From positions 1-20,489 of the forward strand of contig CALQKL020000009.1 in the NCBI GenBank assembly GCA_943331145.2: DNA of 20,489 nt. Reading direction: 5' to 3'. Within the stretch, counting starts at the first letter, position 1; each line of letters begins with the position of its first letter. Under the pieces are notes generated by a model that saw only the letters and a list, made by a program, of their open reading frames with translations, was not told the origin of the DNA and made no database searches. This DNA comes from Chitinophaga pinensis (GTDB lineage: Bacteria; Bacteroidota; Bacteroidia; Chitinophagales; Chitinophagaceae). Positions 14,701 to 20,489 of this stretch are shown piece after piece. The translations under genes and the position numbers were made by a program.

Positions 14701-16983
14701 AACATTACCAATTGGAGTTGGAACATGGGAGATGGAACACTTTATTCTTTTTCAAATCCAAATGCATTCAATCATACATTCAACAACATTGGAAACAATA
14801 CCATTTCATTAACTGTAACCACTGATAAAGGTTGTGTAAGTATTTTACGTGATACCACTATTTATATCCATGCCATTCCTGTTGCAGGCTTCATCGATCC
14901 TGAAGTTTGTTTGTCTGATACCTATGCTCAATTTACAGATACATCGCATGTTGTTGGTGGAACAATTGTAAGTTGGAACTGGAATTTTGATCACCCACAA
15001 AGTGGTGCTGCAAATACGTCTACACTTCAAAATCCAAGACATAGTTATGCTACAATTGGTACAAAAAATGTAACATTTATAGTAACAAGCAATCAAGGAT
15101 GTAAGGATACTACAATTCAATCGTTTTTTGTAAATGGAGATATTCCTGTTGCAGGGTTGCAAGTTTTGAACCCAACAAGATTATGTGCTAACGACTCTGT
15201 TGCAATAAAAGATTTGTCAACCGTAAATGTTGGTTCTGTTGTAAAAGTTGATATTTATTGGGATGCATTGGGAGCGCCGACAACATTTGAAACAGATCAG
15301 TTGCCATACAATGGAAAAATATACAAACATTTGTATCCAAACTTCCAAACCCCGCTTACAAAAACATATACCATAAGGTTTAGGGCTTATTCTGGTGAAA
15401 CCTGTGTTGATGATTTTACGCAGACCATCACCATGAATGCTGCTCCGAAAGTACGATTCAACATCATACCAGATACTTGTCAGCATATTTTACCTTTCCA
15501 AATTACTCAAGCCTCAGAAATCGGGGGTGTTCCGGGTACTTTTGTTTTTACTGGACAAGGAATTACAAGTGCAGGTGTATATAATCCTGAACTAAGTGTA
15601 TCAGGAACATTTAATTTGCATTACGTGTTTTCTTCAACTGCTGCAGGTTGCGCTGATTCGGCTGATCAACCTATTAAAATATTACAACCGCCTACTGCCA
15701 ATTATGGGTATTCATTACCAACATGTGAAAAAAAGCAAGTTTTATTTACGGATTCATCAATTGCACCAGTTGGAAATTTAACCACATGGACTTGGAATTT
15801 TGGAGATGGAACACCAATATTGGTTAGAAATACCAACTCGCCTTTTAACCATGTGTTTACCAATCCGGGTATTTACAATGTAATTTTATTTGTAACAACA
15901 GATGATGGATGTAATAGTAAAACCAAAGTAATTGAAGTTGATATTCATCCCGAACCATTGGCAAAATTCAAATTTTCAGATACAGCTTGTTTGCCTAATG
16001 CCCTTGTACGGTTTAACAATACTTCGACCATTCCAGATGGAACAGTATCAACATTAAGCTACACTTGGAATTTTGGAGATCCGGCTTCGGGTGTTCAAAA
16101 CACATCAACTGCAATTAACCCCAATCATATTTTTACGACTACAGGGCCTTACAATGTTACTTTAAATGTAGTTTCTATTAATGGCTGTAAAGATGATAGC
16201 ACAATTAGGGTAAATACAATTCATCCTCAACCAAAAGCGAATTTTAATTTTTCAAAACCTTCTGTTTGTATAGGTGATAATGTTCGTTTCATAGATGCAA
16301 GTGACCCTAAGGATGGCACTACAATTCAATGGCATTGGTCTTTTGACGATGGCAATTCATCAATTCAAACCTCTCCAATACATACATATACCAATGTTGG
16401 CGTTTTTTCACCTTCATTATACATTGTAAATAGTTTTGGTTGTAATAGTGATACCATCAATAATTCGTTTAATGTATACGCTTATCCAGTTATTTCTGCA
16501 GGTCCCGATTTATTGATATTAGAAGGCGCAACAATGCCGCTTCAAGCAACTGCTTCAGGTAATCAATTACAGTATTTATGGACAAGTAATCAATATTTGA
16601 ATAACGACCATTTATTGAATCCATTATGTACGCCTTTAGAAGATATGATGTACACGTTAACGGTTACAGGTGAGGGTGGTTGTCCTTCAATAGATCAAAT
16701 GAAAGTGAAGATTTTAAAAACTCCTATTATACCCAACACTTTTTCACCAAATAACGATGGAATAAATGATAAGTGGGAAATTGATTATTTGAAATTCTAT
16801 CCTAATGCAAAAATTCAGGTATTTACAAGAACTGGTAAATTGGTTTTTGAATCAAAAGGTTATTTAAAACCTTGGGATGGAACTAAATCGGGAGTCGCAT
16901 TGCCTTTAGATACTTATTATTATATTATTGAACCAGAAAGTGGTAGAAAACCAGTAACCGGTTTTATAACCATTATCAAATAA
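11764..16983 (+). CDS. Giant PKD-repeat adhesin-like protein with IgGFc-binding-like N-terminus and type B T9SS (CHU_C) tail
   Basis: A 1739-aa exported protein with a short signal peptide (MRKPLIAFILIFSVLFSYA/Q). Residues about 25-330 (GKEFWVAYGF, then FATDEV, KGIHIVADKPVVAYAH) resemble the IgGFc-binding N-terminal domain of metazoan and bacterial surface proteins. Nine or so PKD repeats run from about 600 to 1580, each near 85-95 residues. Their W-x-[FY]-GDG cores fall at 638, 723, 904, 989, 1347 and 1528, and variants with PxSG instead of GDG at 817, 1078 and 1440. Each repeat also carries a Cys near its start and a GC(x)xDT near its end, which suggests disulfides. The tail PNTFSPNNDGIND (1657-1669) to the end is a CHU_C type B sorting domain (IQVFTRTGKLVFES, YLKPWDGT, PLDTYYYII). 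It should be secreted by the type IX system, probably with the PorP/SprF-like protein encoded next door. Likely an adhesin or matrix protein; the ligand is unknown. Confidence 0.9.
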   Translation: MRKPLIAFILIFSVLFSYAQNFSNKGKEFWVAYGFHVRMAQSNGGGSNINAQNMVLYFATDEVTTITISIPSLGYSQTLTSPATPTVLTSAVIPKAIPQDARLTAESTSPEDKGIHIVADKPVVAYAHIYDGSVSGATILFPVTTLGKEYYSINYTARSNENNSNAWFYVIATDTGTTTVEITPSANTINMTANTTYTINMTQGQVFNVMGQFTGTTGGGGGGSYSGVDLTGSKIKSIASGNGACKRIAVFSGSGKMYISCDGSSSSSDNYMVQAFPKDAWGKKFLTVPTSSLVNNFFRICVTNPATPVRVNGAALSTATLINNFYYDLPLTSVPQKIESDDPITVAQYIASQGECGNPTPTGTYPGDPEVIYLSSVEQNIAKVLWNATPFAAITQHYYNVVIPNAGTAISSFKLDGVNVSPASFTIHPQDANFSYLSSRLSASGVHSIESDSGFNAIAYGYGSAESYGYNAGTNIKDLYNFLAPVNPYSITTDPVACTGSPVYLTVTFPFEPTYLNWNFNANPNQSPNANQVMNSPVADTTYLIGNKRVWRYKLPILYTFNPSNTSPGYLISITAGTQSVEGCGSSLDRDFYLAVYDPPVAQIYWSNNGCVTDTVRFRDTTTYLAGTYPYKYFWDYGDGTTDSVRHPKHKYANAGTYIVKFCMISNVGCFSDTTRDTITVTNVPTASFSITSPTCINTTVDLTNTSTIVSPGNIKEWHWTYGDGNTQTITLPANGNAQHLYANLGPVTPQLYVVSNSGCVSNTFLNPINIGAYPLASFSVPASVCLPYDSARFINLSTISDNTPSSLSTVWTFGNPASGIYDTVRNAAPTHYYSSPGSYSVHLITTSVNGCVDDTTISFSNVYAQAIASFTTLPENCYNTPTNFVSTSTGNGRTISTWFWDFGDGSAIGNGQTISHTYATPGTKTIKHWVQLDVGCYSDTMVQTVIINPLPTASFTSTGPFCTTRLISFRSTSVANAGNITNWSWNMGDGTLYSFSNPNAFNHTFNNIGNNTISLTVTTDKGCVSILRDTTIYIHAIPVAGFIDPEVCLSDTYAQFTDTSHVVGGTIVSWNWNFDHPQSGAANTSTLQNPRHSYATIGTKNVTFIVTSNQGCKDTTIQSFFVNGDIPVAGLQVLNPTRLCANDSVAIKDLSTVNVGSVVKVDIYWDALGAPTTFETDQLPYNGKIYKHLYPNFQTPLTKTYTIRFRAYSGETCVDDFTQTITMNAAPKVRFNIIPDTCQHILPFQITQASEIGGVPGTFVFTGQGITSAGVYNPELSVSGTFNLHYVFSSTAAGCADSADQPIKILQPPTANYGYSLPTCEKKQVLFTDSSIAPVGNLTTWTWNFGDGTPILVRNTNSPFNHVFTNPGIYNVILFVTTDDGCNSKTKVIEVDIHPEPLAKFKFSDTACLPNALVRFNNTSTIPDGTVSTLSYTWNFGDPASGVQNTSTAINPNHIFTTTGPYNVTLNVVSINGCKDDSTIRVNTIHPQPKANFNFSKPSVCIGDNVRFIDASDPKDGTTIQWHWSFDDGNSSIQTSPIHTYTNVGVFSPSLYIVNSFGCNSDTINNSFNVYAYPVISAGPDLLILEGATMPLQATASGNQLQYLWTSNQYLNNDHLLNPLCTPLEDMMYTLTVTGEGGCPSIDQMKVKILKTPIIPNTFSPNNDGINDKWEIDYLKFYPNAKIQVFTRTGKLVFESKGYLKPWDGTKSGVALPLDTYYYIIEPESGRKPVTGFITIIK

Positions 16984-17035
16984 AATGATATTCTTGAATA
17001 AATTAAAAATCTGTAAAAACAGAAAAGCATCGAAA

Positions 17036-18067
17036 ATGAAGTTTATTTTATCATTGAATATTTTTGTTTTGATTTGTGTTTCTTCATTTGGACAAGCAAA
17101 GCCAAATTATACACAATATGTACTCAATAACTATATTTTAAATCCTGCAATTTCTGGAATTGAAAACTACGTAGACATTAAATCTAGTTTTAGGAATCAG
17201 TGGACAGGAATAGTAGGTGCTCCAGTTACTTCTTATTTTACCTTACATGCGCCAATTGGTAAAAAAGATGATTTGACTTCAGCAACATCATTTAAAATGC
17301 AAGGTGTAAATCCACGAGGAGAAGATTATTGGAAAAGTTATGAAGCCGCACCAGCGCATCATGGGGTAGGTATGTCAATTGTAAATGATAAAGCAGGTTA
17401 CATCAATCGTTGGACCATTTCTGGTTCTTATGCGTATCACATACCATTGTCCATAAAAACAACATTAGCTGCGGGTATTAGTATTGGTGTTTCAAGCATC
17501 AATTTGGATAGGTCAAAGGTTTATTTTGGAAATTTAGACCCCAACGATCCTGCAATTGGTTATGCCAGTAATGAACTTCGAAAAATAAAGCCTGAACTTG
17601 GGGCAGGACTTTGGTTATATGGCTCTAAATATTATGTTGGAGCTTCTGTGCTAAATATTATTCCTGGAAAAAATAGCTTTGTTTCTAGCTTAAAGTACGG
17701 TAATTATTTCACACCAAATTATTTCGCAACTGCAGGATATCGATTTACTTTAGACGATAATTTTTCTTTGTTGCCATCATTCATGTATCAATATTGGGAG
17801 CCGCAATTATCCGGGCTTCATGTTAATGCGAAACTTCAATATCAAGATTTTGTTTGGGTTGGAGGAAGCTATCGTGCCTCTAATTTAATTTCAGGTTACG
17901 CAGCATTTTTGGGATTCAATATCTCAAATTCAATCAATGCTAGTTATTCATACGAATTGGCAACTACAAATAGATTGAAGAATTACACAGGAAATACCCA
18001 CGAGCTTATAATTGGTTTTGTTTTGGGTAATAAATATGGAGATACTTGTCCAAGAAACGTTTGGTAG
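17036..18067 (+). CDS. PorP/SprF-family type IX secretion outer-membrane protein
   Basis: The hallmark N-terminus of the family follows the signal peptide: PNYTQYVLNNYILNPAISGI, then SFRNQWTGIVGAPVTSYFTLHAP. The rest alternates short beta-strands (YYVGASVLNIIPG, NYFATAGYRFTLDDNFSLLPSFMYQY, VWVGGSYRAS), fitting an outer-membrane beta-barrel of about 340 residues. ATG 17036 is preferred because it starts a standard signal peptide (MKFILSLNIFVLICVSSFGQ). The in-frame ATG at 16985, one base after the previous stop, would add 17 basic residues in front. The gene sits directly behind the PKD/CHU_C gene and is probably co-transcribed. In the family, SprF supports export of the type B cargo SprB, and PorP is a core T9SS component that interacts with the PorK/PorL/PorM/PorN machinery. 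By position this copy is most likely a dedicated partner of the upstream cargo. Confidence 0.92.
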   Translation: MKFILSLNIFVLICVSSFGQAKPNYTQYVLNNYILNPAISGIENYVDIKSSFRNQWTGIVGAPVTSYFTLHAPIGKKDDLTSATSFKMQGVNPRGEDYWKSYEAAPAHHGVGMSIVNDKAGYINRWTISGSYAYHIPLSIKTTLAAGISIGVSSINLDRSKVYFGNLDPNDPAIGYASNELRKIKPELGAGLWLYGSKYYVGASVLNIIPGKNSFVSSLKYGNYFTPNYFATAGYRFTLDDNFSLLPSFMYQYWEPQLSGLHVNAKLQYQDFVWVGGSYRASNLISGYAAFLGFNISNSINASYSYELATTNRLKNYTGNTHELIIGFVLGNKYGDTCPRNVW

Positions 18068-18280
18068 TTTTTTCATTATTGAATTAAAATTACCGTTCCA
18101 ATTTATTAACTGGGTTTCCTTAATAACAACTGGCTTCAAATACATAAAAATATTCCAGCATCTAGATTTCATATTGGATTTTTATTTCCCAACCAAGTGT
18201 CTAAAATTTGGTTCGGTGTTTTTTTCTTTCAAAAATCCATGTATATGATATCTGTGTCAATTTGAAACTTTATTGATACT

Positions 18281-18317
18281 AAAAAAAAGGAACCATTTTA
18301 AAATGATTCCTTTTTTT
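18281..18317. terminator. Bidirectional Rho-independent terminator between convergent genes
   Basis: An A tract plus GGAA (18281-18292) pairs with TTCC plus a T tract (18307-18317). Inside, separated by one C-A mismatch, is the palindrome CATTTTAAAATG (18294-18305). The A and T tracts flank both sides, so it can end the PorP/SprF transcript on the plus strand and the pyrophosphatase transcript on the minus strand, 25 bp after the latter's stop. Confidence 0.88.
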
Positions 18318-18341
18318 GATTTTATTTTTATAAAGCGTTAT

Positions 18342-20489
18342 TTATTTTTTCGCTACGGGTAAGACAACTGTATTTGTGTTATTGAGCGTTGAACCTTGAT
18401 TGTTTTTTTTGATGATAACATTCGTTTGTGTTGTTTGTTCTTTGCAACACTCGCTACTACTATCGCACCAACTCATTTTTGCAAGAGAAGGAGCTATAAC
18501 CAAAGAAACAATACTCATTAATTTGATCAAGATGTTCATTGATGGTCCTGAAGTATCTTTAAATGGATCACCTACAGTATCACCAGTTACAGATGCTTTG
18601 TGTGGTTCTGATTTTTTGTAAAACATTTCACCATTGATTTCAACACCTTTTTCAAATGATTTCTTTGCATTATCCCAAGCACCACCGGCATTGTTTTGGA
18701 ACATTCCCATTAAAACGCCACTAACTGTTGCACCTGCTAAAAATCCACCCAATGCTTCAGGTCCTGCTAAAAATCCGATAATCAAAGGTGATATAATGGC
18801 AATTGCACCAGGAAGCATCATTTTTTTGATAGAAGCTTCAGTAGAAATGGCAACACACTTATCATACTCTGGTTTTCCAGTTCCTTCCATAATTCCTGGA
18901 ATGGTTCTAAATTGACGACGAACTTCTTCAACCATTGCCATTGCAGCATCTCCAACAGCTCTGATTGCCAACGAAGAGAAAATGAAAGGAATCATTCCAC
19001 CTACAAATAAGCAAGCCAAAACAGGTGCTTTATAAATATCAATGCCGTCCATTTTGAAGTTTCCGTTTTTGCCATCAAAAATGCCCACATAAGCAGCAAA
19101 TAAAGCTAGGGCAGTTAATGCAGCTGAGGCAATGGCAAAACCTTTCCCAGATGCAGCAGTTGTATTTCCTACAGCATCCAATACGTCTGTTTTTTCACGA
19201 ACATCTGCTGGTAATTCACTCATTTCAGCAATTCCTCCTGCATTGTCAGCAATCGGTCCAAATGCATCAATAGCCAATTGCATGGCAGTTGTTGCCATCA
19301 TACCAGCTGCAGCAATTGCTACACCATATAATCCAGCACATGCATAAGAACCCCAAATTCCACCTGCTAAAACTAAAATAGGTAAAAATGTAGATTCCAT
19401 ACCAACTGCCAAACCACCAATTACGTTTGTTGCATGACCAGTTGATGATTGTCTGATTATTGAAAGCACTGGTCTTTTGCCCATTGCTGTATAATATTCT
19501 GTGATGATACTCATTAAAGCTCCAACGGCCAATCCAACAGCGATTGCGCCCATAACACCCCATTTTGTAAATGCTACTCCACGTAATTCCATTTGCTCTG
19601 GCAATAACCAATTTACCAATAAGCCAGCTGCTATTGCAGTTAATACCATCGAGCCCCAATTGCCCATATTTAAGGCTTTTTGAACAGTCGCTGTATTAAT
19701 TCCAGCTGAATCGCTAATGCGTACAAATAATGTTCCTACAATTGAAAATAAAATACCTACACCTGCAATCAACATTGGTAAAATGATAGGAGAGAAGCCA
19801 TTTAATTGATCGGTTCCATTTACTATAGTAGTTTGTTGTCCGAGCACAATAGTTGCAAGCACTGTTGCTACGTAAGATCCAAATAAATCAGCACCCATAC
19901 CAGCCACATCTCCTACGTTATCACCAACATTATCAGCAATAGTAGCCGGGTTTCTTGGATCATCTTCAGGAATTCCTGCTTCTACTTTACCCACTAAATC
20001 CGCACCCACATCCGCAGCTTTAGTATAAATACCACCACCAACTCTTGCAAAAAGCGCAATTGATTCAGCACCTAATGAAAATCCAGTTAAAACTTCAATT
20101 GTTTTTACCATTTCTTCTGAATCGATTGAAGATCCAGGTGCAAAAAATTGTTTTAATACAATATACAATCCCCCCAACCCCAAAACGGCCAAACCCGCAA
20201 CACCAACACCCATAACGGCTCCACCGGTAAAAGATACATTTAATGCTTTGCTTAAACTTGTTCTTGCAGCTTCAGCAGTTCTAACATTCGCTTTAGTTGC
20301 AGCCCTCATTCCAATATATCCAGCTAGTGCACTCAACACCGCGCCAATGATAAAAGCTACTGCAATACTCCAATGAGAATTCTTATTTGCTTGAGCCATA
20401 ACAGCCAATAAAATAGAAACAATAGCCACGAAATAACCCAATACTTTCCATTCTGCTTTTAAAAATGCCATTGCACCTTCAGCAATGTA
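18342..20489 (-). CDS. hppA: Membrane-bound K+-dependent proton-pumping pyrophosphatase, N-terminus beyond window
   Basis: Couples pyrophosphate hydrolysis to ion export across the inner membrane. The frame stays open past the Met at 20471 to the window edge (residues YIAEGA before MAFLKAEW), and the family has a helix there, so the true start lies outside and some tens of residues are missing. Numbering from that Met, the PPi/Mg site motifs are DVGADLVGKVE (154-164), ADNVGDNVGD (179-188) and GDTVGDPFKDTSGPS (630-644). GNTTAASGKG (from about 435) has Ala439 where K+-independent enzymes have Lys, so K+ dependence is expected. The helix-6 segment is DLFGSYVAT (195-203), lacking the Glu found there in plant H+ and Thermotoga Na+ pumps. 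Glu136 in FSLGAESIALF may replace it. About 40 residues extend past the usual end, including Cys669, Cys675 and Cys676. It is probably H+-pumping; the ion is inferred, not proven. Confidence 0.95.
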   Translation of the reverse strand, partial: YIAEGAMAFLKAEWKVLGYFVAIVSILLAVMAQANKNSHWSIAVAFIIGAVLSALAGYIGMRAATKANVRTAEAARTSLSKALNVSFTGGAVMGVGVAGLAVLGLGGLYIVLKQFFAPGSSIDSEEMVKTIEVLTGFSLGAESIALFARVGGGIYTKAADVGADLVGKVEAGIPEDDPRNPATIADNVGDNVGDVAGMGADLFGSYVATVLATIVLGQQTTIVNGTDQLNGFSPIILPMLIAGVGILFSIVGTLFVRISDSAGINTATVQKALNMGNWGSMVLTAIAAGLLVNWLLPEQMELRGVAFTKWGVMGAIAVGLAVGALMSIITEYYTAMGKRPVLSIIRQSSTGHATNVIGGLAVGMESTFLPILVLAGGIWGSYACAGLYGVAIAAAGMMATTAMQLAIDAFGPIADNAGGIAEMSELPADVREKTDVLDAVGNTTAASGKGFAIASAALTALALFAAYVGIFDGKNGNFKMDGIDIYKAPVLACLFVGGMIPFIFSSLAIRAVGDAAMAMVEEVRRQFRTIPGIMEGTGKPEYDKCVAISTEASIKKMMLPGAIAIISPLIIGFLAGPEALGGFLAGATVSGVLMGMFQNNAGGAWDNAKKSFEKGVEINGEMFYKKSEPHKASVTGDTVGDPFKDTSGPSMNILIKLMSIVSLVIAPSLAKMSWCDSSSECCKEQTTQTNVIIKKNNQGSTLNNTNTVVLPVAKK

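Noticed and set aside
16985..17035. Upstream ATG for the PorP/SprF-like protein
   Set aside because: It puts 17 basic residues before an otherwise standard signal peptide that begins at ATG 17036, although its position one base after the previous stop keeps it possible.
20472..20489. Treating Met at 20471 as the true start of the pyrophosphatase
   Set aside because: The frame is open to the window edge with the family-typical residues YIAEGA before MAFLK, so this Met is internal and the gene is cut by the window.

Overview
The window looks like chromosome from a member of the Bacteroidota, probably an environmental Chitinophagales- or Sphingobacteriales-like organism. The reasons are AT-rich DNA, no Shine-Dalgarno sequences before the starts, a PorP/SprF-family outer-membrane protein, two giant secreted proteins carrying the two classes of type IX secretion (T9SS) C-terminal signal, a small RRM RNA-binding protein, and a membrane pyrophosphatase of the type recalled for Flavobacterium. 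I see no phage, transposase, CRISPR array, rRNA or tRNA.

Left part (1-4.1 kb): a possible 3' scrap of an upstream gene, then a P-type cation ATPase (229-2730) followed 29 bp later by a lone ABC ATPase with a TOBE-like tail (2760-3758). The 421-bp gap after them holds overlapping inverted repeats and a candidate structured RNA that ends in a strong intrinsic terminator (4037-4067).

Middle part (4.2-7.3 kb): a small lipoprotein of unknown function with its own terminator, a secreted L,D-transpeptidase with a peptidoglycan-binding domain, and a convergent RRM-protein gene. The 756-bp gap that follows holds a second candidate structured RNA (about 6827-7024) with a GNRA-capped terminator. Its 5' box is nearly the same as that of the first candidate RNA.

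Right part (7.3-18.1 kb): a 1308-aa beta-helix surface protein with a type A T9SS tail, then a 1739-aa PKD-repeat protein with an IgGFc-binding-like N-terminus and a type B (CHU_C) tail. Immediately downstream lies a PorP/SprF-like protein, which is the expected outer-membrane partner for a type B cargo. A bidirectional terminator separates this block from the convergent, edge-truncated K+-dependent membrane pyrophosphatase gene (18342 to beyond 20489).

Most of the genes act at the envelope: ion pumping, peptidoglycan crosslinking and secretion of large adhesin-like proteins. The least explained signals are the paired noncoding loci with the shared CGTTTTTA(A)TCCGTACCC box, the ion-path residues of the two pumps, and the ABC ATPase with no permease.
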